A stretch of 64,000 bases of DNA from UBA12018 sp051656605 (lineage in GTDB: Bacteria; Bacteroidota; Bacteroidia; Bacteroidales; CAMTPD01). The stretch is taken from positions 62,001-126,000 of the forward strand of contig JBOGCF010000056.1 of the NCBI GenBank assembly GCA_051656605.1, read 5' to 3'. Of this stretch, positions 50,901-58,236 are shown one piece after another. The notes under the pieces were generated by a model. It was not told where the DNA came from. It saw nothing but the letters and a program-made list of their open reading frames with translations, and made no database searches. How positions within the stretch are numbered: position 1 is the stretch's first letter; each line of letters opens with the position of its first letter. The translations under genes and the position numbers were made by a program.

Positions 50901-52709
50901 CTAAAACGAATGGCTGTAGATGCCGGAATACAGATTGATAGTTTGGTATATAAAACAAATCCTGTAGGAAGTTTAAAGTCTGATGTCAGCTATTTGGCAG
51001 AAACGGATGGAACTCCTCAATTCTCAGGCTACTTAGATATTGACAGTATTCGCAGTGCTATTTTCTCAGGAAACTTAGCTTCAAAAACAGAGAACGAACA
51101 CTACAGCGTAAAGCTAGATCGTTTTCCTTTGAAGATCGTAAATCCATTCCTTCCGGATGAAACAGCTACATTGTCCGGACTGCTAAATGGTGGATTAAGT
51201 GTTGGTGCGCATGATAAACGCTATGAGTTTAACGGGGATTTATTTTTCAATGATGCAAAAGTAAATGTATCGATGATTAATACAACGTTTGCTCTGGATA
51301 GCCAAAATATTGCGATTGAAAATAGTGTTGTACACTTTAATAAGTTTAGCTTGATTCCGCCCAACAAGAACTTGATGACAATGGATGGTACCATTAATCT
51401 AGAAAACCTGGAGAATATTCTGACAGATCTTTCTATTAAGGCAACAAACTTTCAGGTTATCGATGTGAGTCAGAAGGCAAGTTCTATGATTTTTGGTAAA
51501 GCTTATGTAGACTTGAATACAACCATAAAAGGATCGCTCTCTGCATTGATGATAAGAGGCAACATGACGTTGCTAGGCAATACTGATGTAACATATGTAA
51601 TGCAGAACTCTCCTTTGCAGGTAAATGACAAAACAGCTCAATTGGTGCAGTTTGTTTCTTTCCGTGATACCAGTGAGGTAGATGCGATTCCGTTGTTGAA
51701 GGCACAAACCGGAGGGCTCGATTTGCTATTTACGATTGGGATCAATGATGCAGCTCAAGCAGGTATTTACTTGTCCGACGACGGTTCAAATCGCATAGAA
51801 ATACAAGGTGGTGGTAACTTGGTTTATCAGGCTAGTCCGGAAGGAAGTACTTCTTTTACCGGTAGATATTCGGTGACAGGTGGTACGGTTGTGTACAATC
51901 CTCCGATCATCTCACAGAAAGTATTTAACATTCAGCAGGGAAGTTATGTAGATTGGACCGGCGATATGCTTGACCCTACACTTCATATCTCTGCTGTAGA
52001 CAAGATAAAAACATCAGTAAAAGACGAAAGTACAGGAGCCACGAATCCGGTAACATTCAACGCGATCGTAAACGTGATGAATACATTGGACAATATGCAG
52101 ATTACGTTCGACTTGGCAGCTCCAGACAATTCAACTGTTCAAGGACAATTGTCGTCGATGAATGCCGAAGAGCGCTCTAAGCAAGCCATGAATCTTTTGC
52201 TTTACAACATGTATAGCGGACCGGGTATGTCGTCGACTTCTTCGCAAATGAACGCAACGAGTATTCTAACATCATTTGTGCAAAGTCAGGTGAACGATTG
52301 GGCTCGAAATACACTTAAAGGTGTAGATATATCGCTTGGCGTTGATACGTATCAAGAGGGAACCGGCGATAACTTATCACAACGTACCGATTATACATAT
52401 TCATTCTCGAAACAACTTTTCAACAATCGTTTCAAAGTGAAGATTGGAGGATCGTTCTCTCCGGATGCGCAAGCACAAGAGAAATCAATAGGGCAAAGCT
52501 TTATAGATGACGTAACCCTCGAGTATATGCTCAATAAACAAGGATCTGCTTACCTCACTCTCTTCCATAATACAAGTTATGAAAGTATTCTTGAAGGGCA
52601 GATCATATCTACCGGTATAGGGGTTGTGTATAGAAAACGAATGGAAATGTTGAGAGATTTATTCTACTTTGGCCGTAAAAAAGACAAACAGCAAACAAAT
52701 GAAAAATAA
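47976..52709 (+). CDS. tamB: TamB-like translocation and assembly module protein
   Basis: A very long envelope protein (1,577 residues from ATG 47976, MRILIKYTIRFVLVILVLLLV). The reading frame is open to a TTG nine codons upstream, but the ATG begins directly with the membrane anchor. After the single N-terminal helix come AsmA-like then repeated beta-strand segments forming the long groove typical of TamB/AsmA-like lipid-transfer proteins, and a C-terminal DUF490 domain (ending in ATSILTSFVQSQVNDWARNTLKGVDISLGVDTY and a barrel-like tail). It probably bridges inner and outer membranes and carries phospholipid or helps assemble outer-membrane proteins. It overlaps the Omp85-type gene by 11 bp, as TamA-TamB pairs do in other order. 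Confidence 0.93.
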   Translation: MRILIKYTIRFVLVILVLLLVLPFCLYIPFIQDFAKEKAVDYLEVSTPYHYNIEKIRLKFPLRFSLQKLLISDSKADTVLYTGELQAQIALLPLLKTSVVVEALKLDEAYVNYTDSAQTMLLNGHLGELYLTAHSINWSKMDAVIPEVVLKDAQIKYIGYKAGTEPDTSVTVLPAWNVDINKLGLLDVTFEMDYRPSNIIVKANVPKIEFTKGLINLQKQDIAIETGYLEGSECNIFMSSDSVSQATDTITSTAASLPWTIKAAKLALTDNRFTYKIGETTDSVVGFNPSDIVLDKISFQADSVFNSGMLVKANISKASFAEKSGLELKELTGRINIDSTQMKVEDLNLKTGYSYLKGDALISSSLFDMKPNATIDYTLKGVLGMQDLFFFAGNPPKDIYNRYHAQAITLNSSARGTLAQLNNITLSAVLPECLDIEGKGSFSKLYDTKQISGSMNLNVKAADLTFIPALLPDTSMRNQFAVPRNIALNGLIKVNSGSWMGDLVLRLRKGKVALQGMFNPHQEMYSLNAAIDTINLKRFLPKDSLGIIIAKAEIKGKGFDLQLPNSFVNANIDLIELVNAGHSYKNATLKAFLKDSVYGVDLNVDDEYVNITSSNKGTLSKKHVSLETKTVIQQLNLFKLGLSNKPMGILLGLNGQAQYDFKDHFDVNLDFNNIQFADEKFVHTLGDVSLAAHGVQDSIFSKLSSGDLILTTSVDENLQSYLKRSSIVLDKTLAELKNFRLNANMLSESLPHFTLTMKAGNDNVLAKYLRSSKISFREANVWLVNNTNEGIQGKAYATNMRSGQNIIDSLVLNVNQRTDSLTYSFKMQNLPGGTRKAYLAEALGYWESNAADLLLQYKDASNVKGLDIGLHAQVADSMLSFHLYPANPILAFQTWNLNTGNFIDINTRKQVKANVEFESEGRKASLTTVDSEDGIPQGAIRLTITGIELDRLSKSYAFLPSMSGRVGLGVQLESNLKRMAVDAGIQIDSLVYKTNPVGSLKSDVSYLAETDGTPQFSGYLDIDSIRSAIFSGNLASKTENEHYSVKLDRFPLKIVNPFLPDETATLSGLLNGGLSVGAHDKRYEFNGDLFFNDAKVNVSMINTTFALDSQNIAIENSVVHFNKFSLIPPNKNLMTMDGTINLENLENILTDLSIKATNFQVIDVSQKASSMIFGKAYVDLNTTIKGSLSALMIRGNMTLLGNTDVTYVMQNSPLQVNDKTAQLVQFVSFRDTSEVDAIPLLKAQTGGLDLLFTIGINDAAQAGIYLSDDGSNRIEIQGGGNLVYQASPEGSTSFTGRYSVTGGTVVYNPPIISQKVFNIQQGSYVDWTGDMLDPTLHISAVDKIKTSVKDESTGATNPVTFNAIVNVMNTLDNMQITFDLAAPDNSTVQGQLSSMNAEERSKQAMNLLLYNMYSGPGMSSTSSQMNATSILTSFVQSQVNDWARNTLKGVDISLGVDTYQEGTGDNLSQRTDYTYSFSKQLFNNRFKVKIGGSFSPDAQAQEKSIGQSFIDDVTLEYMLNKQGSAYLTLFHNTSYESILEGQIISTGIGVVYRKRMEMLRDLFYFGRKKDKQQTNEK

Positions 52710-55017
52710 GCTATATCTATATATAATCTTATTACAGGGACTTCTTGCTTCCTGCTCTACTACGCGTAATATTCCGAAAGACGATCAGCTTTATACCGGA
52801 ATAAAGAAAATTGTGATTGAGAAAGACTCAGGGGTTGTATTGCCTCCGGCTCTCAATAGTAATTTGACTACACCTTTGGCATACGCCCCCAATAATGCGC
52901 TATTTGGAAGTAGTTCGATCAGACTTCCTTTTCCTGTAGGTCTTTGGATTTACAATGCATTTGAAACGCCGCCTACAAAGGGATTAAAGAAATGGTTCTA
53001 TAATACATTCAGCCGTAAGCCTGTCTTGATCTCAAACGTACAGCCCGATCTACGCGTAAAAGTAGTAGAGAGCATGTTGCGCGACTTCGGATATTTTCAA
53101 GCATCTACCAGCATGAAGTTGATCGATGGAAAGAACCCAAAGACGGCCAAAATCGAATACTTTATTCACATACCTAAGCCTTATTTGTTTGATTCGATAC
53201 AATATGTGCTAAAGGATACGAGAGCAGATTCCATTATTCGAAGCATCGAACCGCAATCGTTGTTGCGTATGGATGAGCAGTACAGTGTGCAGACTCTCGA
53301 AAACGAGCAGACGCGTGTGGCAAAAGTATTGCGTAACGACGGATATTTCTATTATCGTCCCGAATATTTATTGTATTTGGCCGATACCACACAAGTGAAA
53401 GATCGCGTGATGCTGCGCGTGGTACGAGATCCTATTCTTCCGCCATCGGTACTCAAGCCTTATACTGTTGATACGATTTCGGTGCAAGTTGATGTGGAAG
53501 ACAATGGAGAGCCGATAGATACGGTACATTACAAAGGATTGGATATTTACTATCAAGGGAAGTTGAAGGTGAGGCCTTCGGTATTGCGTCGTAACATTGT
53601 ATTGCGTAAAGGTGATTTGTATTCGCAGGCTGAGCAAACTCGTACACTTCAAAACTTGAATAGGCTTAATATTTTCAAGTATGTGAACTTGCAATTTGCG
53701 CCTGTCGACTCATCGGCCTACAACCCTCGACTCAATATGTTGGTAAATAGTGAGCTCGAAATGCCTTGGCAAGCTGAAATAGAAATGAACGTAGCAGCAA
53801 AGTCGAACGACCAGATTGGTCCCGGACTTTTGTTTACGGTTTCAAACAATAATACATTTGGTGGTGGCGAGAAGCTGGCTATGCAGTTGAAAGCTTCGTA
53901 CGAGTGGCAAACAAAAGCCGTGCGCGATGCAACAGGTAGCAAATCGCTTCTCAATTCATACGAGTTTGGGCTGACAACCTCGCTCACGTTTCCGCGCATT
54001 TTACTGCCTCACTTCATCAAAAGCGACGGGAAGTTTCCTCGCTCTACCAAAATGAGTGTGAATGCCGATCTGCTTTCCCGAGCAGGTTTCTTTCAGATGC
54101 TTTCGTTAGGGGGAGGTTTGAGTTATGACTTTCAAACGTCGCCTTCATGGTATCACTCCTTGCGCGCTTTTAAACTCGACTATACATCGGTGCTTCACTC
54201 TACCGCCAAGTTTGACTCTACGATGGCTGGCAATCCTGCTATCGAGTTGAGTTTTCGAAACCAGTTTATTCCATCGATGGGGTATACCGTAACGTACGAA
54301 CCGCCCGCTACTGATACGAAGAAGAATCGTTTCTTTTGGCAAGGTAGCTTTGTAGAAGCGGGTAATATTCTTTCCGGCATATATGGAATTACGGGCAGGC
54401 ACAAGAACGATACGGTGAAAACGCTCTTTGGAAGTCAGTTCTCGCAGTTCGTGAAGTTTACGTCCGACTTTCGCTGGTATCATCAGTTGTCGAAAAAAAC
54501 ATTGCTTGCCTTTCGTCTATACGGCGGTATAGGCATTCCATACGGAAACTCATCGGTGATGCCCTATAGTGAGCAGTTTTACATCGGCGGAGCCAATAGT
54601 ATCCGCGCCTTTACTATTCGTTCGTTAGGTCCGGGTAGTTATAGACCTAATCAAGGAGAGGCATATTCATATATCGATCAAACGGGGAATATCAAGCTTG
54701 AGTTTAATGCCGAATATCGCTTCCCTATTATCGAAGAGTTGCACGGTGCCGTGTTTTTGGATGCCGGTAACATTTGGTTGCTTCACAACGACCCGAAAAG
54801 ACCGGGAGGTACACTGCGAGCAAAAACATTCTTGAAGGATATTGCCGTGGGTACCGGAGTAGGTTTGCGATACGATCTTACGTTTCTCGTGATTCGTGGC
54901 GACTTGGGTATCGCGATTCACACACCTTATCCGAATCCCGACAAATCGGGTTATTACAATATAGCGAACTTTAAAGACGGACTTTGCTTTCACCTTGCGA
55001 TAGGATATCCGTTTTAA
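52699..55017 (+). CDS. tamA: Omp85/BamA-family outer-membrane protein, TamA-like
   Basis: A 772-residue outer-membrane protein started at ATG 52699, which gives MKNKLYLYIILLQGLLASCSTTRN, a lipoprotein signal with Cys near residue 19; the frame also runs upstream to a TTG. Three POTRA-like segments occupy about residues 30-350 (VVESMLRDFGYFQAST, LRNDGYFYYRPEY, DTIHYKGLDIYY...VLRRNIVLRKGDLYSQ). The Omp85 barrel follows, with the diagnostic GGANSIRAFTIRSLGPGSY (VRGF/Y-type loop) and the final aromatic strand FHLAIGYPF. A lipid anchor on an Omp85 protein is unusual outside Bacteroidetes. With the upstream TamB-like gene it likely forms a TAM-type system. Confidence 0.93.
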   Translation: MKNKLYLYIILLQGLLASCSTTRNIPKDDQLYTGIKKIVIEKDSGVVLPPALNSNLTTPLAYAPNNALFGSSSIRLPFPVGLWIYNAFETPPTKGLKKWFYNTFSRKPVLISNVQPDLRVKVVESMLRDFGYFQASTSMKLIDGKNPKTAKIEYFIHIPKPYLFDSIQYVLKDTRADSIIRSIEPQSLLRMDEQYSVQTLENEQTRVAKVLRNDGYFYYRPEYLLYLADTTQVKDRVMLRVVRDPILPPSVLKPYTVDTISVQVDVEDNGEPIDTVHYKGLDIYYQGKLKVRPSVLRRNIVLRKGDLYSQAEQTRTLQNLNRLNIFKYVNLQFAPVDSSAYNPRLNMLVNSELEMPWQAEIEMNVAAKSNDQIGPGLLFTVSNNNTFGGGEKLAMQLKASYEWQTKAVRDATGSKSLLNSYEFGLTTSLTFPRILLPHFIKSDGKFPRSTKMSVNADLLSRAGFFQMLSLGGGLSYDFQTSPSWYHSLRAFKLDYTSVLHSTAKFDSTMAGNPAIELSFRNQFIPSMGYTVTYEPPATDTKKNRFFWQGSFVEAGNILSGIYGITGRHKNDTVKTLFGSQFSQFVKFTSDFRWYHQLSKKTLLAFRLYGGIGIPYGNSSVMPYSEQFYIGGANSIRAFTIRSLGPGSYRPNQGEAYSYIDQTGNIKLEFNAEYRFPIIEELHGAVFLDAGNIWLLHNDPKRPGGTLRAKTFLKDIAVGTGVGLRYDLTFLVIRGDLGIAIHTPYPNPDKSGYYNIANFKDGLCFHLAIGYPF

Positions 55018-55025
55018 GATAAACC

Positions 55026-55061
55026 AAACCGGCCGAAGGTTAAACTTCGTGCCGGTTTTTT
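55026..55061 (+). terminator. Intrinsic terminator of the tamB-tamA pair
   Basis: AAACCGGC-CGAAG pairs with CTTCG-t-GCCGGTTT (single bulged T) around a 6-nt loop, with a T6 run. It starts 8 bp past the stop. Confidence 0.9.
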
Positions 55062-55120
55062 GTTAGCAATAAACTATTGTCTCTGCTCTGCTGTTTATTT
55101 CTTATACAATCTAGAATTTA

Positions 55121-55132
55121 GGTCAATTGACC
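55121..55132. promoter_or_regulatory. 12-bp perfect palindrome upstream of the aquaporin gene
   Basis: GGTCAATTGACC lies 58 bp before the start codon. It could be an operator; no clear TAnnTTTG promoter was found next to it. Confidence 0.3.
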
Positions 55133-55190
55133 GTTGTGCTGCGAAGCATTGCGGTGTGAATTGATAAAGAAACGTTTTAATTAATACATT

Positions 55191-55847
55191 ATGAAAAAGT
55201 ATTTGTCAGAGCTTATTGGTACAATGGTTTTGGTGCTAATGGGTACGGGTACGGCTGTTATTGCAGGTGCTCATGTAGGGAACGTCGGAATAGCCTTGGC
55301 ATTTGGGCTGTCTGTATTGGGGATGGTCTATGTGATTGGTCCTATTTCGGGTGGGCATATGAATCCGGCGATAACGTTTGGTATGTGGATGAGTAAACGT
55401 ATGTCGTCGAAAGATGCATTTATGTACATCGTATTCCAAGTAATTGGTGCGCTTCTTGCAACAAGTATACTTGCTGTTATTACCGGGCAAACAGAAACGC
55501 TTGGACAGAATCAATCGACCAGCTATCCGCTTGTAAGCGTTTTTATCGCTGAAGTGGTAGCAACCTTTATCTTTGTTACTGTAGTCTTGGGATCGACCTC
55601 TAAAATAGCTCCTGCGGGCTTTGCAGGTATTGCCATTGGTCTTACCTTGACGCTCGATCACTTGATGTTGATTCCGATCGACGGAACGTCGGTAAATCCG
55701 GCACGTAGTATTGCTCCTGCTTTGTTTACAGGCGGACTAGCTTTGCATCAATTGTGGATCTTTATCGTTGCTCCTTTGGTAGGTGGCGCTATCGCTGCAT
55801 TTGTGTGGAAGGCAATCTCTCCTGAGAAAGTAGAACATGTAGAATAG
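55191..55847 (+). CDS. aqpZ: Aquaporin (MIP family, AqpZ-like)
   Basis: A 218-residue, six-helix water channel. Both NPA boxes are intact: GGHMNPAITFG (near residue 61-64) and GTSVNPARSIAPAL (near 165-178). The Arg after the second NPA and the His in TLTLDHLML correspond to the narrow selectivity filter of water-specific AqpZ, so glycerol transport is less likely. The gene stands alone with a perfect bidirectional terminator 23 bp past the stop. Confidence 0.95.
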   Translation: MKKYLSELIGTMVLVLMGTGTAVIAGAHVGNVGIALAFGLSVLGMVYVIGPISGGHMNPAITFGMWMSKRMSSKDAFMYIVFQVIGALLATSILAVITGQTETLGQNQSTSYPLVSVFIAEVVATFIFVTVVLGSTSKIAPAGFAGIAIGLTLTLDHLMLIPIDGTSVNPARSIAPALFTGGLALHQLWIFIVAPLVGGAIAAFVWKAISPEKVEHVE

Positions 55848-55870
55848 GAAAACGAAATGATATAAAAACA

Positions 55871-55901
55871 AAAAAGGATCTCAATATTGAGATCCTTTTT
55901 T
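55871..55901. terminator. Bidirectional terminator (aquaporin / tRNA-Tyr-Cys unit)
   Basis: AAAAAGGATCTCAAT and ATTGAGATCCTTTTT form a perfect 15-bp palindrome with A- and T-runs at the ends. It serves aqpZ on the plus strand and the tRNA-Cys/Tyr transcript on the minus strand. Confidence 0.92.
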
Positions 55902-55902
55902 G

Positions 55903-55984
55903 TGGGCAGTGAAGGATTCGAACCTCCGAAGGTGTTACCAGCTGAGTTACAGTCAGCCCCATTTGGCCACTCTGGAAACTGCCC
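55903..55984 (-). tRNA. tRNA-Tyr (GTA), copy 1
   Basis: Acceptor GGGCAGT pairs with ACTGCCC. The anticodon arm GCTGA-CTGTAAC-TCAGC gives anticodon GTA; the long variable arm is typical of class II bacterial tRNA-Tyr; the T-arm carries GTTCGAATC. The 3' CCA is not encoded. Length is 82 nt. It is identical to the copy at 56664-56745. Confidence 0.96.
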
Positions 55985-55995
55985 AGAAAAATAAG

Positions 55996-56066
55996 AGGTT
56001 CCTGGCGGATTCGAACCGCCGTAAACGGTTTTGCAGACCGGTGCCTAGCCACTCGGCCAAGGAACC
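55996..56066 (-). tRNA. tRNA-Cys (GCA)
   Basis: Acceptor GGTTCCT pairs with AGGAACC, discriminator U. The anticodon loop CTGCAAA gives GCA; the T-arm is GGCGG-TTCGAAT-CCGCC. Length is 71 nt and CCA is not encoded. It is transcribed upstream of tRNA-Tyr copy 1 with an 11-bp spacer. Confidence 0.95.
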
Positions 56067-56113
56067 CTTTTGCTTTGCTTTCGTTTGATAGTCATTATCT
56101 CTCGATTGCGTTG

Positions 56114-56144
56114 CAAAGGTAGCACCTTTATTCGTATTTGCAAA
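56114..56144 (-). promoter_or_regulatory. Promoter of the tRNA-Cys/Tyr unit
   Basis: On the minus strand TTTG (56144-56141), 19 bp, then TACCTTTG (56121-56114): both boxes and the spacing are consensus. It lies 47 bp before the tRNA-Cys 5' end. Confidence 0.85.
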
Positions 56145-56314
56145 CCTTTGTACTACTTTTTTTCATTAATTCTTAAAGTTTTTTCAAACAATACTGTATT
56201 TCAGTAGATTATAAACATGTATTTTTTTGCTCTAATCTGATGTTTTAGGTATGTGGGTCCGATCCTTTGGTTTTTGCAAGGTGAGGTGTAGTTGTATTTA
56301 TTGTGGAGATTAAG

Positions 56315-56404
56315 CTTAGACAGGTACGTGTACACAACTTAGACAGGTATATGACAAGAATGCGTCACGACCGTGTAACCATCTTTGTCACGTACGTGTC
56401 TAAG
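56315..56404. repeat. Imperfect inverted repeat with duplicated left arm
   Basis: CTTAGACAGGTATATGACAAGA (56338 onward) pairs, with a few mismatches, with the reverse complement of the segment ending CACGTACGTGTCTAAG (56389-56404), enclosing a loop of about 23 nt. A second left arm CTTAGACAGGTACGTG lies 23 bp upstream at 56315-56330 and matches the right arm even better (one mismatch in 16). Confidence 0.7.
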
Positions 56405-56545
56405 TCTAGTTGTCGTAAAGAAAAGGATTAGGTTTGCCGAAGAATCTGTTAAGTGATCGTTGAGCTTTGGATAAGTCAAGGGGGGAGGAACCGATGTTTT
56501 GGTTGTGTAGAAAATAAAGATTCGTGGATGTTGACTATAGGATAC

Positions 56546-56575
56546 AAAAAAAGCCTCTTCTTTCGAAGAGGCTTT
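56546..56575 (-). terminator. Terminator of the tRNA-Tyr/Gly unit
   Basis: AAAGCCTCTTC (56550-56560) and GAAGAGGCTTT (56565-56575) form a perfect 11-bp stem with a 4-nt loop; the minus strand continues into a U-run. It begins 5 bp past the tRNA-Gly 3' end. Confidence 0.9.
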
Positions 56576-56579
56576 CGTG

Positions 56580-56652
56580 AGCGGGAAACGGGGCTCAAAC
56601 CCGCGACCCTCAGCTTGGAAGGCTGATGCTCTATCAACTGAGCTATTCCCGC
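56580..56652 (-). tRNA. tRNA-Gly (TCC)
   Basis: Acceptor GCGGGAA pairs with TTCCCGC; D-arm GCTC-AGTTGATA-GAGC; anticodon arm TCAGC-CTTCCAA-GCTGA giving TCC; T-arm GCGGG-TTTGAGC-CCCGT. Length is 73 nt and CCA is not encoded. It follows tRNA-Tyr copy 2 by 11 bp. Confidence 0.95.
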
Positions 56653-56663
56653 AAGAAGCAAAG

Positions 56664-56745
56664 TGGGCAGTGAAGGATTCGAACCTCCGAAGGTGTTACC
56701 AGCTGAGTTACAGTCAGCCCCATTTGGCCACTCTGGAAACTGCCC
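56664..56745 (-). tRNA. tRNA-Tyr (GTA), copy 2
   Basis: Identical over all 82 bases to the copy at 55903-55984: acceptor GGGCAGT, anticodon loop CTGTAAC, long variable arm. Here it is first in its unit and followed by tRNA-Gly. Confidence 0.96.
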
Positions 56746-56787
56746 CTTTATTTGCAGCGTCTTAACCGTTGTTTCATTAAGACACTG

Positions 56788-56818
56788 CAAAGATAAGCAT
56801 AAAATTATAACTTGCAAA
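56788..56818 (-). promoter_or_regulatory. Promoter of the tRNA-Tyr/Gly unit
   Basis: On the minus strand TTTG (56818-56815), 19 bp, then TATCTTTG (56795-56788), both consensus. The upstream box lies within the last codons of ribH, so the tRNA unit is initiated from the end of that gene. Confidence 0.85.
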
Positions 56819-57293
56819 CAAAATCGCACATTTTTATTGCAGAAATTGCACATTCATCGCCTTTGTTGCCATGAATACCCCCTGCACGATCCTCTGCTTG
56901 TTGCATATTGTCAGTAGTTAATAGTCCGAAAATGAACGGAATATCATACATTAAGTTAAGTTCGGTGATGCCTTGAGTAACGCTGTCACAAACATAATCA
57001 AAATGTGGAGTATCGCCTCTAACAACGCATCCCAATACGATAACTGCATCGATTTCTTTATGGTCTGCTAGTTGTTTTGCGGCAAAAGTTAGCTCAAAAC
57101 TTCCAGGTACACGTGTAACCACAATGTTTCCTGCTTTAACGCCGTGACGTTCCAATGTGTTGCAAGCACCTTCCAGAAGAGCTTCTGTAATGTTTTTGTT
57201 CCATTCGGCCACTACAATACCAAAGCTCATTTCTGAAGCATCCGGTACACTGTCAAAATCATAACTAGATAGGTTTTGATAAGCTGTTGCCAT
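56805..57293 (-). CDS. ribH: 6,7-dimethyl-8-ribityllumazine synthase
   Basis: Penultimate enzyme of riboflavin synthesis, condensing the ribityl-pyrimidine with dihydroxybutanone phosphate; it assembles into pentamers or 60-mer capsids. The 162 residues show FGIVVAEWNKNITEALLEGA (the substrate-binding W after the first strand), the GSFEL loop as VTRVPGSFELTFAAKQLA, VVLGCVVRGDTPHFDYVCDSVTQGI with catalytic His, and PFIFGLLTTDNMQQAEDRAGG. The 3' end overlaps the promoter of the downstream tRNA unit. It lies 77 bp after the TPR gene on the same strand. Confidence 0.96.
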   Translation of the reverse strand: MATAYQNLSSYDFDSVPDASEMSFGIVVAEWNKNITEALLEGACNTLERHGVKAGNIVVTRVPGSFELTFAAKQLADHKEIDAVIVLGCVVRGDTPHFDYVCDSVTQGITELNLMYDIPFIFGLLTTDNMQQAEDRAGGIHGNKGDECAISAIKMCDFVCKL

Positions 57294-57370
57294 AATATTG
57301 ATTTGTTTTTTAATAGAGAAAGGAACGCCTCTTGCGAGACATCCCTTTCATTTATTATAATTGAATAATT

Positions 57371-58063
57371 TTATTTCTGTTGATTTTGTGCTCTTGCGAT
57401 GTATTTATCGATATCAGCAGCATCCATAGATAATGGATAGTTATCTTTTACTGAAGTGTAAACTTCAACAGCTTTATTGTATTCGCCAAGTGATTCGTAT
57501 GCACGACCTGCTTTTTTCAAATACTCAGGACTGATTGTATTGTTGTTTGCTTCTTTTGCAGCTTTAACAAAGTAATCGATACCTTCTTTTGTGTTGCCCA
57601 TGTTTACATAACAGTCTCCGATAAGACCTGTAATTGCAGGTGAAATCATTTTGTCTTTGCTGCTAAATGATTTTAGAACATCAATAGCCTTTTGGTTGTC
57701 GCCAAGCTTGAAGTAACAGATACCAGCGTATGCTTTTGCTAAATTACCAGCGTTTGTACTTCCATATTGATCAATAATACCTTCGAAACCTAGGTTTGTA
57801 ATTCCATCACCTTTCAATGCTAGGCTGAAAGAGTCTTTGGCAAAGTTAAGTTCGCTTTGGAAAATCGCAGCAGATGCTTTTTGTTCCTTTGGAAGTAGGA
57901 ATGTATGTCTGATACCAAAGAATGCCGAAACTGCCAACGTGATAATCAATAGTCCGTAGATTAGAAACTTCTGATTTCTTTCGATGAATTGTTCCGACTT
58001 ATTCAAGATCTCTTCAACGTTTTCCAACTCTTTGTTGGCAATGTTTTCTCCATGCTTGCTCAT
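57371..58063 (-). CDS. Single-helix membrane protein with TPR repeats (YfgM/BamD-like layout)
   Basis: A 230-residue protein: a short cytoplasmic N-terminus (MSKHGENIANKELENVEEILNKSEQFIERNQK), one membrane helix (about 34-52, FLIYGLLIITLAVSAFFGI) and a soluble domain of TPR units, for example LAKAYAGICYFKLGDNQKAIDVLKSF, GLIGDCYVNMGNTKEGIDYFVKAA and GRAYESLGEYNKAVEVYTSV. The layout recalls YfgM-type ancillary SecYEG proteins, but identity is not proven. It shares a divergent promoter region with recF (perfect TATCTTTG at 58123-58116) and is followed by ribH. Confidence 0.85.
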   Translation of the reverse strand: MSKHGENIANKELENVEEILNKSEQFIERNQKFLIYGLLIITLAVSAFFGIRHTFLLPKEQKASAAIFQSELNFAKDSFSLALKGDGITNLGFEGIIDQYGSTNAGNLAKAYAGICYFKLGDNQKAIDVLKSFSSKDKMISPAITGLIGDCYVNMGNTKEGIDYFVKAAKEANNNTISPEYLKKAGRAYESLGEYNKAVEVYTSVKDNYPLSMDAADIDKYIARAQNQQK

Positions 58064-58115
58064 AAACGTTATATCTTATTTTTTGTTATTTATTATTCAT
58101 TATATATTTCGTCGG

Positions 58116-58123
58116 CAAAGATA
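58116..58123 (-). promoter_or_regulatory. -7 element for the TPR-ribH unit
   Basis: TATCTTTG on the minus strand matches TAnnTTTG exactly, 52 bp before the TPR gene start. The -33 box is not clear. Confidence 0.5.
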
Positions 58124-58188
58124 GTTTTTTCAAAAATATAATTGGTATGCCTTTCGATCTTTTTTAATTAATCTCAAAAAAATGGCAC

Positions 58189-58217
58189 TTGTTGGTGGCT
58201 TCTTTTCACTAACTTTG
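58189..58217 (+). promoter_or_regulatory. recF promoter
   Basis: TTG (58189-58191), 18 bp, then TAACTTTG (58210-58217), a perfect -7 element, 19 bp before the recF ATG. Confidence 0.65.
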
Positions 58218-58236
58218 TGTTCTTAATTTTAAGGGA

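Larger units (their letters stand above)
56067..56579. other. Intergenic stretch between two tRNA units
   Basis: About 510 bp without a gene. It contains the promoter of the Cys/Tyr unit at its left end, an imperfect inverted repeat with an extra left arm (56315-56404), and the terminator of the Tyr/Gly unit at its right end. Bases 56150-56310 are AT-rich and show nothing further. Confidence 0.6.

Noticed and set aside
55871..56765. Frames of about 60-125 codons on both strands across the tRNA region
   Set aside because: They read through tRNA genes and terminators; the repeated peptide comes from the two identical tRNA-Tyr copies.
57294..57370. FMN riboswitch before ribH
   Set aside because: The 77-bp gap shows none of the conserved FMN-element segments and the gene follows another coding region closely.
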